Below are positions 42,862-51,175 of a stretch of 64,000 nucleotides of DNA, piece by piece. Source of the DNA: JAAFIW01 sp031414805 (GTDB taxonomy: Bacteria > Pseudomonadota > Gammaproteobacteria > Burkholderiales > Burkholderiaceae_C). The notes beneath the pieces are model-generated. The model worked only from the letters and a program-made list of their open reading frames with translations, searched no databases and was not told the DNA's origin. Numbering within the stretch: the first letter of the stretch is position 1; each line of letters starts with the position of its first letter. Location: NCBI GenBank assembly GCA_031414805.1, contig JANOQJ010000066.1, forward strand, positions 50,544 through 114,543, in the 5' to 3' direction. Both the position numbers and the translations under genes were made by a program.

Positions 42862-42973
42862 GCTCCTTCCCGCCTTTGGGGGAAGGTTGGGATGGGGGCT
42901 TTGTGCGCTCATACGTTGGTAGTTTCTTCAGGCGCCTGCCCCCATCCCAGCCTTCCCCCGGAAGGGGAAGGAG
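42862..42973. repeat. Inverted pair of CTCCTTCCC/GGGAAGGAG-type repeats
   Basis: Left copy 42862-42899 (GGCTCCTTCCCGCC...GATGGGGGC) and right copy 42938-42973 (GCCCCCATCCCAGCC...GGGGAAGGAG) are complementary, and each also folds on itself. The right copy overlaps the end of the ATPase gene. Confidence 0.8.
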
Positions 42974-44507
42974 TAAGACCGGGGTCATTGCAAACGTCAT
43001 CCCACAAGCCACTCATCCACTGCCCCACCAATTCAACGCTTGCCTCCGCCCTTGCCACCGGTGGCGACAAACGCCCGTTGGCCATGACTTGCAGCACATC
43101 ACACAGCTCAAACAATTCATCCAGCTCTTCGCTGACCACCAGCACCGCACAACCCATATCGCGAAGGGCCAGCACCTCGCTGCGAATTTGCGCGGCGGCG
43201 CCCACATCGACGCCCCAGGTGGGCTGCGCCAGCATGAGCATCACGGGCTGCGAGACAATCTCCCGCCCGACGATGAATTTCTGCAAATTGCCGCCCGACA
43301 GCGATTGCGCCAGTGCCATAGGGCCACTGGCCTTGACCTGAAAATGCGCAATCACCGCCTGCGCCTGCTGCTGCAAGGCGCCCAGCTTGATCCAGGCCGA
43401 TGGCTGTTTTTGGCTGAGGATCAGGTTGTGCGAAAGGCTGAGCTGGGGCACTGCGCCGCGCCCCAACCGCTCTTCGGGCACAAACTGCAAACCCAAGGCG
43501 CGGCGCGGCTGCGGCCCCAGATTGCCGACACTTTTGCCCGTGAGCTGAACAGCATCCGCAGCGGCACGCGTGTCTTCGCCCGACAGCGCGCGCAGCAGCT
43601 CTTTTTGCCCGTTGCCCGACACACCGGCTATGCCCAGCACCTGGCCCTCGCGTACCTGCAAATTCACATTCACCAAGGCCACACCAAACGGGTCGTCGCT
43701 GCCCAGGCTGAGGTTTTTCACCTTCAGCACCACTTGCCCGGGTTGCACCTCGCGGTGTGCCAACACGGGCGGTTCGGCCCCAATCATCAGGCGCGACAGG
43801 CTGGCGTTGCTCTCGTTTTGCGGGTTGCACACGCCCGTGACCCGGCCACCACGCAACACGGTGCAGGCGGTGCACAAGGCGCGAATTTCATGCAGCTTGT
43901 GACTGATATACAAGATGCTGCAACCTTGCGCGGCCAACTTTTTGAGCACCACAAACAGCTTGTCCACCGCCTGCGGTGTGAGCACCGAAGTGGGCTCGTC
44001 CAGGATCAGCAAACGCGGCTCGGAGAGCAGCGCGCGGATGATTTCCACCCGCTGCATCTCGCCCACGCTGAGCGTGTGCACCGGGCGCAGCGGGTCCATG
44101 TCCAGCCCGTATTCGCTGGCTTTTGCGCTGATGCGCTGGGTGACCTGGGCTAGCGATAGGCTTTTGTCCAGCCCCAGCCACACGTTTTGCGCCACCGTGA
44201 GCGTGTCAAACAGGCTGAAATGCTGAAACACCATGCTGATGCCCAAAGCACGCGCCTGCTGTGGGTTTTTGACGTGAATGAGGGTGCCATCAAATGCCAC
44301 TGTGCCAGCGTCTGGTTTCACCGCACCGTAGATGATCTTCATCAAGGTGGATTTGCCGGCACCGTTTTCACCGAGCACGGCATGGATTTCGCTTGGGGAG
44401 ACCGTGAGCGACACATCGCTGTTGGCAACGACGGCGCTGTAGCGTTTGCTGATGTTTGCCAGCGCTAGGCGTGGGGTGATCACAGAGGAAATAGGGCTAG
44501 CTGCCAT
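42909..44507 (-). CDS. ABC transporter ATP-binding protein with two ABC domains (NupO/YufO-like)
   Basis: 532 residues from the ATG at 44507. Longer in-frame starts (up to 44810) would run antisense through xdhA and were rejected. Domain 1: LGENGAGKSTLMKIIYGAVK, LSVGEMQRVEIIRALL, LLILDEPTSVLTP. Domain 2: GIAGVSGNGQKELLRALSGE, LSGGNLQKFIVGREI, and MLMLAQPTWGVDVG in place of the usual DEPTRGLDVG, so the second Walker B Asp-Glu is changed. This architecture is typical of BMP/ribose-type importers. The C-terminal LTPSPSGGRLGWGQAPEETT translates an intergenic GC-rich repeat. Confidence 0.9.
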   Translation of the reverse strand: MAASPISSVITPRLALANISKRYSAVVANSDVSLTVSPSEIHAVLGENGAGKSTLMKIIYGAVKPDAGTVAFDGTLIHVKNPQQARALGISMVFQHFSLFDTLTVAQNVWLGLDKSLSLAQVTQRISAKASEYGLDMDPLRPVHTLSVGEMQRVEIIRALLSEPRLLILDEPTSVLTPQAVDKLFVVLKKLAAQGCSILYISHKLHEIRALCTACTVLRGGRVTGVCNPQNESNASLSRLMIGAEPPVLAHREVQPGQVVLKVKNLSLGSDDPFGVALVNVNLQVREGQVLGIAGVSGNGQKELLRALSGEDTRAAADAVQLTGKSVGNLGPQPRRALGLQFVPEERLGRGAVPQLSLSHNLILSQKQPSAWIKLGALQQQAQAVIAHFQVKASGPMALAQSLSGGNLQKFIVGREIVSQPVMLMLAQPTWGVDVGAAAQIRSEVLALRDMGCAVLVVSEELDELFELCDVLQVMANGRLSPPVARAEASVELVGQWMSGLWDDVCNDPGLTPSPSGGRLGWGQAPEETTNV

Positions 44508-44561
44508 ACCATTGATTTTTTGGCATTGATTTTTGGCATCGTTTTTTAGGCATTTGTTTTT

Positions 44562-46082
44562 ATGCACACGCAAGCAAGTCTTATGCACACGCAGACCGTT
44601 CAATTCATTCGTCGCGGCCAGATCGTCTCGCTGGGCAATGTAGCACCCGACCGCACCTTGCTGGACTTGCTGCGCGAAGACTTGGGATGCACCGGCACGA
44701 AAGAAGGCTGCGGGGAGGGTGACTGCGGGGCTTGTACGGTGGTGACCGGGGAAATTGAAGGCGATGGCGTGCGCTTTCGGGCGGTGAACAGTTGTATTCG
44801 CCTGGCGCATTCGGTCAACGGCCTGGCGCTGTGGACGGTGGAGGATTTAGCTTCTGAAGAGGGGCTGCACCCAGCGCAGCGAGCCATGGTGCAGTGCCAT
44901 GGCTCACAGTGCGGTTTTTGCACGCCTGGCTTTGTGATGAGCCTGTTTGGCATGTACCAAAACCATGTGCGCAAAGGCCGCGAGATCACCCGCGAGCTGG
45001 CGCAAGAGGAGCTGTCGGGCAACCTGTGCCGTTGCACCGGCTACCGGCCCATTCTGGACGCCGCGCAGGCGATGGGCAGCCTGCCACGGGTTGCGGTGGA
45101 TGAGGTTGGCTTGCTATCAAAATTGAAGCTGCTTGAGCAGTATTCACAAGGGCTGGATGCTGATTTGACTCTAAAACCGGCCTTAAAACCAGCTTACATG
45201 GCCCCCACCACCCTGCCCGCCCTGCTGCAAGCACGCGCCGCCCACCCGCAAGCCCAACTGGTGGCCGGCTGCACCGACGTCGGTTTGTGGATCAACAAGC
45301 AGCACCGCCAGTTTGCCCAGGTTCTGGATGTGACGCGCACTGCGCAGCTGCGCCGCGTAGAGCACTACCCAAACCACATCGCCATCGGGGCTGCCGTGAC
45401 CTTGGTCGACGCCTTTGCTGCCTTGGTTGATTTGTGGCCGCACCTGAAAACTTTTTCCAACCGCTTTGCTGGTTTGACCGTGCGCAACAGCGGCACCCTG
45501 GGTGGCAACGTGGCCAACGGTTCACCGATTGGCGACTCCATGCCGCTGTTGATTGCGCTGGGTGCGAATGTGGTGCTGATAAGCTGGCGCGATGGGCAGG
45601 CCTGTCACCGGGAACTTCCGATTGAGAAGCTTTACACGGGGTATCGCACGAATGTGATGGCGGGCGATGAGGTTTTGGCGTGGATCAAGGTGCCGCGGGG
45701 TCGGCCAAACCCGCAGCTGCGCGTCTACAAAATCTCCAAACGCTTCGACGACGACATCTCCGCTGTCTGCCTGGCGATTCACGTGCACGTCAGTGACGGG
45801 CTGATCCAGCACGCCAGCATCGGCGTCGGTGGTGTCGCCGCCACCCCGGTACGCGCTATCAAAACAGAAGCTGCTCTAGCAACAAACACATGGGCTCAAG
45901 CCACTTTTGATCATGCAACGACAGTTTTACAGGCTGAGTTCAATCCCATTAGCGACATGCGTGCCAGCGCCACTTACCGTACCCAGGTGCTGGGCGCACT
46001 GCTGCAGCGCTTCTGGCTGGAAATGCAAGGCATGCAACAAATCAATCTGGAGCGGTTTGAGCTGAGCGAGGTGGTGGCATGA
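44562..46082 (+). CDS. xdhA: Xanthine dehydrogenase small subunit (Fe-S and FAD)
   Basis: 506 residues from the ATG at 44562; a second ATG at 44583 follows a short duplicated MHTQ coding stretch. Two [2Fe-2S] sites: CTGTKEGCGEGDCGACT and CHGSQCGFCTPGF with LCRCTGYRPIL. The FAD domain begins at MAPTTLPALLQARAAHPQAQ and includes TVRNSGTLGGNVANGSPIGD. XDH oxidises hypoxanthine to xanthine and then to urate with NAD. Two 42-bp elements are read in frame: LSKLKLLEQYSQGL in the linker between the Fe-S and FAD domains, and AIKTEAALATNTWA in the C-terminal domain. It is divergent from the BMP-type ATPase. Confidence 0.95.
   Translation: MHTQASLMHTQTVQFIRRGQIVSLGNVAPDRTLLDLLREDLGCTGTKEGCGEGDCGACTVVTGEIEGDGVRFRAVNSCIRLAHSVNGLALWTVEDLASEEGLHPAQRAMVQCHGSQCGFCTPGFVMSLFGMYQNHVRKGREITRELAQEELSGNLCRCTGYRPILDAAQAMGSLPRVAVDEVGLLSKLKLLEQYSQGLDADLTLKPALKPAYMAPTTLPALLQARAAHPQAQLVAGCTDVGLWINKQHRQFAQVLDVTRTAQLRRVEHYPNHIAIGAAVTLVDAFAALVDLWPHLKTFSNRFAGLTVRNSGTLGGNVANGSPIGDSMPLLIALGANVVLISWRDGQACHRELPIEKLYTGYRTNVMAGDEVLAWIKVPRGRPNPQLRVYKISKRFDDDISAVCLAIHVHVSDGLIQHASIGVGGVAATPVRAIKTEAALATNTWAQATFDHATTVLQAEFNPISDMRASATYRTQVLGALLQRFWLEMQGMQQINLERFELSEVVA
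45113..45154 (+). repeat. 42-bp dispersed element, copy 12 (inside xdhA)
   Basis: Forward, in the linker between the Fe-S and FAD domains, read as LSKLKLLEQYSQGL. In this frame the consensus TTGAG is read as (CT)T GAG, with no stop. Confidence 0.85.
45855..45896 (+). repeat. 42-bp dispersed element, copy 13 (inside xdhA, diverged)
   Basis: Forward, read as AIKTEAALATNTWA. In this frame the consensus would give TGA; here it is CTA (GCTGCTCTAGCA). Confidence 0.65.
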
Positions 46083-48409
46083 ACCAAGGCCCGCACGAAT
46101 CCACGCCCATCGAACCGCACGAAAGTGCGGTGGCCCACGTCACCGGCACAGCCACCTACATCGACGACATCCCCGAGCTCAAAGGCACGCTGCATGCCGC
46201 GCCCATCCTGTCCACCGTCGCCCACGGCACGCTGCTGGGTATTGACGCCACAAAAGCCCTGCAAATGCCCGGCGTGCGCGGCCTGGTGCTGGCCGCCGAC
46301 ATTCCCGGCGACCCGCTGTTGGCCACCTTCGTGCACGACGAACCCATCTTTGCCACGGGCACGGTGCAGCACATTGGTCAGGTCATTGGCCTCGTGGTGG
46401 CGAGCAGCACCATGCAAGCGCGCCGCGCCGCTCGCCAGGTGCAGCTGAACATCGAGGCACTGCCCGCCATCCTCACCGTGCAGCAGGCGCTAGAAAAACA
46501 AAGCCACGTGCTACCACCCGTCACCGTGCGTCGCGGCGAGCCCGAACTAGCGCTTGCCAAAGCCCCGTACACGCTGAATGGCAGCCTGTCCGTCGGCGGC
46601 CAGGAACATTTCTATTTAGAGGGCCAAATCGCCTACGTCCTGCCCCAGGAGCAAGGCCAGTGGCGCGTTCACAGCAGCACCCAGCACCCCGGCGAGGTGC
46701 AGCACTGGGTGTCGCATGCGCTGGGCATTGCCAACAGCGATGTGACGGTGGAATGCCGTCGCATGGGCGGTGGTTTTGGTGGCAAGGAAACGCAGGCGGG
46801 GCACCTGGCGGTGTGGGCCGCATTGGCGGCGCGCAAGTTCAAAGCGCCCGTAAAACTGCGGCTGGACCGCGACGACGACTTCATGGTCACCGGCAAGCGT
46901 CACCCATTTGAATACGCCTACACCGCAGGGTTTGACGACACGGGCTTGTTGCTCGGTTTGAAGCTGCAAATGGCGGTGAACTGCGGCTTTTCCGCAGACC
47001 TGAGCGGCCCGGTGGCCGACCGCGCGATCTTTCATGCCGACAACGCTTATTTCTTGAGTGACGTGGAAATCACCTCCGTCCGCTGCAAAACGAACACCCA
47101 AAGCCATACCGCCTTTCGCGGGTTCGGCGGGCCGCAGGGAATGATCGTGATCGAGGCCATCCTGGGTGACATCGCGCGGGTGCTGGGCCTGGACGCGCTG
47201 GATGTGCGCAAACGCAACCTCTATGGAACCGACGCGCGCCACACCACCCACTACGGCATGAAGATCGAGGACAACATCCTCGAACCACTGCTATCGAAAC
47301 TAGAGCTGACTGCGCAATACAGGAAACGGCGGGAGGCACTTTTGGCTTGGAACGCGCAAAGCCCCGTCATCCAGCGCGGCATTGCCATCACCCCGGTGAA
47401 ATTCGGCATCAGCTTCACGGCCACCCTGTTCAACCAGGCCGGCGCGCTGGTGCATGTCTACACCGACGGCAGCGTGCAGGTCAACCACGGCGGCACCGAA
47501 ATGGGCCAGGGCCTGCATACCAAGGTGGCCCGCATCGTGGCCGACACTTTGGGCATTCCAGCAGACCGGGTGCGTAGCACGGCGAGTGACACCAGCAAGG
47601 TGCCCAACGCCAGCGCCACTGCAGCCTCGGCGGGCACCGACTTGAACGGCCGCGCGGCGCAATTTGCAGCGCGCCAGGTGCGTGACAACCTGGCCGCGTT
47701 TGTGGCCGGGTTGGACGGCTGCGGCGCAGGCAGCGTGGGTTTTGCGGGCGGTTTCGTGACCACCGAAAGAACCACCCGCAGCTTCAACGAGGTGGTCAAA
47801 GCCGCCTACGCCAACCGCATCCAGCTGTGGAGCGACGGTTTTTACCGCACGCCCAAAATCCATTACGACAAAACCACACTCACCGGCCGCCCCTTCTATT
47901 ACTTTGCCTACGGCGCGGCCTGTACCGAAGTGGCCATCGACACCCTGACCGGCGAGAGCCGCGTGCTGCGCGTGGACATCCTGCACGACGTGGGCACGCC
48001 GATTCACCACGCCATTGACATTGGCCAGATCGAAGGCGGTTTCATTCAGGGCATGGGCTGGTTGACCACCGAGCAACTGGTGTGGAACGAGGCCGGAAAA
48101 CTCACCACTCACGCCCCCAGCACCTACAAAATCCCCGCCACTGGCGACGTGCCCGCGCACTTCAAGGTAGACCTGTGGCACGAGCCGAATCGCGAAGACA
48201 ACGTGGGCGGCAGCAAGGCGGTGGGCGAGCCGCCGTTTATGTTGGCGATCAGTGTGTATGAGGCGCTGCGCGACGCAGTCTCGTATGCAAGGGAGGGTGA
48301 TGCCATCGCGTTTGCACGGGACGCCTCGCCAGCGCGCGGGAGCAAGCCCGTGCAACTAACAGCCCCCGCGACCGCCGAGAACGTATTGAAATCACTGCAC
48401 AGCGATTAA
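46079..48409 (+). CDS. xdhB: Xanthine dehydrogenase molybdopterin-binding subunit
   Basis: 776 residues. It overlaps xdhA by ATGA. Motifs: HVTGTATYIDDIPELKGTLH, GGQEHFYLEGQIAYVLPQEQ, RRMGGGFGGKETQAGHLAVW, HTAFRGFGGPQGMIVIEAIL, GGTEMGQGLHTKVARI, and the catalytic Glu in KAVGEPPFMLAISVYEALRD. It is the molybdenum-cofactor subunit where purines are hydroxylated. An xdhC-type cofactor-insertion gene is not in the window. Confidence 0.95.
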   Translation: MNQGPHESTPIEPHESAVAHVTGTATYIDDIPELKGTLHAAPILSTVAHGTLLGIDATKALQMPGVRGLVLAADIPGDPLLATFVHDEPIFATGTVQHIGQVIGLVVASSTMQARRAARQVQLNIEALPAILTVQQALEKQSHVLPPVTVRRGEPELALAKAPYTLNGSLSVGGQEHFYLEGQIAYVLPQEQGQWRVHSSTQHPGEVQHWVSHALGIANSDVTVECRRMGGGFGGKETQAGHLAVWAALAARKFKAPVKLRLDRDDDFMVTGKRHPFEYAYTAGFDDTGLLLGLKLQMAVNCGFSADLSGPVADRAIFHADNAYFLSDVEITSVRCKTNTQSHTAFRGFGGPQGMIVIEAILGDIARVLGLDALDVRKRNLYGTDARHTTHYGMKIEDNILEPLLSKLELTAQYRKRREALLAWNAQSPVIQRGIAITPVKFGISFTATLFNQAGALVHVYTDGSVQVNHGGTEMGQGLHTKVARIVADTLGIPADRVRSTASDTSKVPNASATAASAGTDLNGRAAQFAARQVRDNLAAFVAGLDGCGAGSVGFAGGFVTTERTTRSFNEVVKAAYANRIQLWSDGFYRTPKIHYDKTTLTGRPFYYFAYGAACTEVAIDTLTGESRVLRVDILHDVGTPIHHAIDIGQIEGGFIQGMGWLTTEQLVWNEAGKLTTHAPSTYKIPATGDVPAHFKVDLWHEPNREDNVGGSKAVGEPPFMLAISVYEALRDAVSYAREGDAIAFARDASPARGSKPVQLTAPATAENVLKSLHSD

Positions 48410-48414
48410 TCGCC

Positions 48415-49935
48415 TCAGCGCGCAGGTGCCACGCGTCCCAACACCGCCTCCACAGCCAGGCCAATCGCAATCAGGCGCCGGTCGCTGTTGGCAGGTCCAT
48501 CCAGCTCTAACCCAATTGGCAGCTTGCTGTTGGCACCCATGCCCATAGGCAGCTGAATGCTGGGAATGCCGGCATTACTGCTCGGGTCGGTGTTTTGAAT
48601 AAACAGGCCGAAAGTCTGCAAGCTGCTCGCATCGGCATTGGCTGGTGGCGGTGTGCGCGGCACAGTCGGAAAGATCAACGCGTCCAGCCGGTTGCTCGAA
48701 AAGGTGTCGGCATACAGTTTGATCAGCGCGGGGCGGTGGACAGTCATCGCGGCGCGGTACACCTGGGCAGCGTCAACCAGGCCGTTGGGTGCTGGCAGCT
48801 TGCGGGGAATCACCAGGCCGTCGTACGTGCCCTTCACATCGGGGCTCACAGCCGCAGCGGCCAGTTGGTGAATGGTGACGCCGGTTTTGTAGGCGGCGAG
48901 GTAGGCCACCATGTCGTCAAAGGCCTCGTACAGCGCCACCGGAAAGCCGATATTCCCATTCAAGCCCGCCAGCGCAGGCATGTTGATGTTGACCACCGTC
49001 ACACCTGCGGCTTTCAGACGCGTCAATGCTGCGTCAAATGCGGCTTGGGTGTCGGCATCCAGATTGGCCAGAAAGTCAGGCACCAGCCCCACCCGCACGC
49101 CTTTCAAATCCGCCGCGCTGACTGCGCCAGCGCCGGTGACCACACGGTCCATCAACTCGACATCGCCCATGCTCACGGCCATGGCACCCGGTGTGTCGCG
49201 GGTGCGTGAAATAGGCGCAATGCCGGTGGCGGGGTAGCGACCTATGGTGGGTCGCAAGGTGGCACACCCGTTGAGCGCACAGGGAATGCGTAGTGACCCC
49301 CCAGTGTCGGTACCCAGGCCCGCCGGTGCCATGCGCGCGCCCAGCGCCGCGCCCGTGCCCGATGAGGAGCCACCCGCCATCTTGCTGGGGTCATACGCAT
49401 TGCGTACGCCGGGCTGCGGGCCGGTATTGAAAGCAGTATTGAATCCCGAAATGCCAAATGCCAGTTCGTGCATATTGGTTTTGCCCAGCACCACCGCACC
49501 CGCGTCGCGCAGGGTCTTCAGCACCGGCGCATCGGTCGTGGGCATAAAGTTTTTAAGCGCTGGGGTACCCGCAGTGGCAGGCAAACCCTGCGCTTGAATG
49601 TTGTCTTTCACCACGATGGGCACGCCTTCCAGCGCCCGGCACGACGCGCCGCCAGCGCGTCGTGCATCAACCGCGCGCGCCGCGGCCAGCGCACCGGCTT
49701 CGTCCAACGTGACAAACGCGTTTAGCGCGGTGCGCGCCTTGGCACGCGCCAGGTAAGCGCTCACCAGCGCTTCGCTGGTGAAAGTGCCGCTGCACACGCC
49801 GGCAGCGGCCTGGGTGGCGGTGAGGGTGTCGATATCCGGTGCGCCGCGCTGTGGGCTGGGTGTACTGGCGCAACCAGCCAGCAGCGTAGCGGCAATCATC
49901 GGCAACAGAATTGGCGCGGACAGTCGCTTGGGCAT
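48415..49935 (-). CDS. Amidase-signature lipoprotein
   Basis: 506 residues from the ATG at 49935. The N-terminus is a lipoprotein signal (LPMIAATLLAGCASTP). The amidase-signature Ser-Ser-Lys triad is visible: Lys in VPIVVKDNIQAQG, and SKMAGGSSSGTGAALGARMA with TDTGGSLRIPCALNGCATLR. The family hydrolyses amides such as indole-3-acetamide or aryl amides; no specific substrate can be assigned. It is convergent with xdhB (5-nt gap). A 164-bp MITE-like element occupies its upstream region. Confidence 0.9.
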   Translation of the reverse strand: MPKRLSAPILLPMIAATLLAGCASTPSPQRGAPDIDTLTATQAAAGVCSGTFTSEALVSAYLARAKARTALNAFVTLDEAGALAAARAVDARRAGGASCRALEGVPIVVKDNIQAQGLPATAGTPALKNFMPTTDAPVLKTLRDAGAVVLGKTNMHELAFGISGFNTAFNTGPQPGVRNAYDPSKMAGGSSSGTGAALGARMAPAGLGTDTGGSLRIPCALNGCATLRPTIGRYPATGIAPISRTRDTPGAMAVSMGDVELMDRVVTGAGAVSAADLKGVRVGLVPDFLANLDADTQAAFDAALTRLKAAGVTVVNINMPALAGLNGNIGFPVALYEAFDDMVAYLAAYKTGVTIHQLAAAAVSPDVKGTYDGLVIPRKLPAPNGLVDAAQVYRAAMTVHRPALIKLYADTFSSNRLDALIFPTVPRTPPPANADASSLQTFGLFIQNTDPSSNAGIPSIQLPMGMGANSKLPIGLELDGPANSDRRLIAIGLAVEAVLGRVAPAR

Positions 49936-49958
49936 GGGGTTTCCTTGTGTGTTGGAAC

Positions 49959-50122
49959 TAGTAGGCTGAATCAGTGAAATCGCTGGCAAGCGGCTGACCA
50001 GCGGCGTGCCATGCAAGGCGCAAAGCGCAGGCGGGCCGGGTGGCCCGGCGAGCATTTGTAACGCTGGAGGGCGCGGCGAGGGGCAGACGAGTGGCAGTGA
50101 ATTTCATTGATTCAACCTACTA
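49959..50122. mobile_element. MITE-like element, 164 bp with 22-bp terminal inverted repeats
   Basis: The left end 49959-49980 (TAGTAGGCTGAATCA...) and right end 50101-50122 (...TGATTCAACCTACTA) are inverted repeats matching at 20 of 22 positions. The inside is GC-rich with an inner hairpin (GGGCCGGGTGGCCC) and holds no gene. It lies in the 324-nt gap between the amidase and LuxR genes. No clear target-site duplication is visible. It has no transposase, so movement would need help from elsewhere. Confidence 0.65.
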
Positions 50123-50259
50123 ACCCCCATCATGGACCGGGGTCAGGTGCTTGTCTGTCGTTCATTTCGCTGACACGGGTCATCCCCCACACACGCCCGT
50201 CGCACTTGACCAGCCAAACAGATTGCCCTTAGGCTGATTGCTTTTGTTGACCCGACACG

Positions 50260-50994
50260 ATGTATCTGTCCAGTACCGAACAAACCGCCCTTGCAGCCTG
50301 CTTTGCGCTGCTGGCCGAAGACCTGAACGCGCGCGAAATACGCGAACGCATGGGCCGTGTGGCACTGGACTTGTTCCGCGCAGACCACTTTGCATCGTTT
50401 GTGTGGGATGCAAACCAGCAGCGCTTTGGCGACTGCGTGGCGCTGAACATGGACCCCGGCAACCTGCTGCGCTATGAGGCCTGGTACCAGTACCACGACC
50501 CGATCACGTTTGCGCTGCAGACGTGCCGACATGCCACCCTGGTCAGCGAAGTGCTGCCCCGGCGCGACTTGGTGCGCAGTGAGTTTTTCAATGATTTTCT
50601 GGCCCGTGACGGCTTGCACTGGGGCATCAACCTGCATGCGTTCGAAGGCACTGCTGCACTGGGCGACCTGCGCATCTGGCGCGGGCGCTCCCGGCGGGAA
50701 TTTGACGCACGCGACAAATTACTGCTCAACCTGATCGAGCCCGCCTTTGTGGCGGCATTGCGCCGAGCCCGCGACGCCCGCCAAGGCCCGGCGCCAGGCA
50801 TTTCTTCGGCAGTCCTCAGTCCTCGCGAGCTTGATGTGGCCCGCGGGGTGAGCCAGGGCCTGACTGACAAAGAAATTGCCAGGGAACTGGCCATCTCGGT
50901 GCCCAGCGTGCGCACTTATTTGCACCGCGTGTTTGACAAGCTGGGCGTACACCGCCGCGCGGGCATTGCGCAAGTCGCGCAGCGGCTGCATTGA
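50260..50994 (+). CDS. LuxR-family transcriptional regulator
   Basis: 244 residues. The C-terminal LuxR helix-turn-helix is clear (VLSPRELDVARGVSQGLTDK, EIARELAISVPSVRTYLHRV, FDKLGVHRRAGIAQVAQRL). The N-terminal 170 residues do not show the autoinducer-binding pattern of quorum-sensing LuxR proteins; they look GAF-like (DLFRADHFASFVWDANQQRF). There is no adjacent sensor kinase or luxI gene. Target unknown. Confidence 0.85.
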   Translation: MYLSSTEQTALAACFALLAEDLNAREIRERMGRVALDLFRADHFASFVWDANQQRFGDCVALNMDPGNLLRYEAWYQYHDPITFALQTCRHATLVSEVLPRRDLVRSEFFNDFLARDGLHWGINLHAFEGTAALGDLRIWRGRSRREFDARDKLLLNLIEPAFVAALRRARDARQGPAPGISSAVLSPRELDVARGVSQGLTDKEIARELAISVPSVRTYLHRVFDKLGVHRRAGIAQVAQRLH

Positions 50995-51015
50995 TTTGAA
51001 GTCAAAACAGCCAGT

Positions 51016-51057
51016 AACCCTTTCACTGATTGCTCAAGCAGCTACAAAAAACATAGT
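51016..51057 (-). repeat. 42-bp dispersed element, copy 14 (intergenic)
   Basis: Reverse copy about 20 nt after the LuxR-family stop codon. Confidence 0.75.
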
Positions 51058-51175
51058 GAACCGAGACTGGCTTTTTCAATAGATATCCAGTCCAATTTTC
51101 ACGAAAGTGACACTGCCGCGTCACACTTGGTAACATAATGCAGCGTACAAATCTGACCAAGCAAGCCACTTTCCC

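Noticed and set aside
44508..44810. Longer start of the NupO-like ATPase
   Set aside because: It would overlap the divergent xdhA coding region; the ATG at 44507 gives the normal N-terminus.
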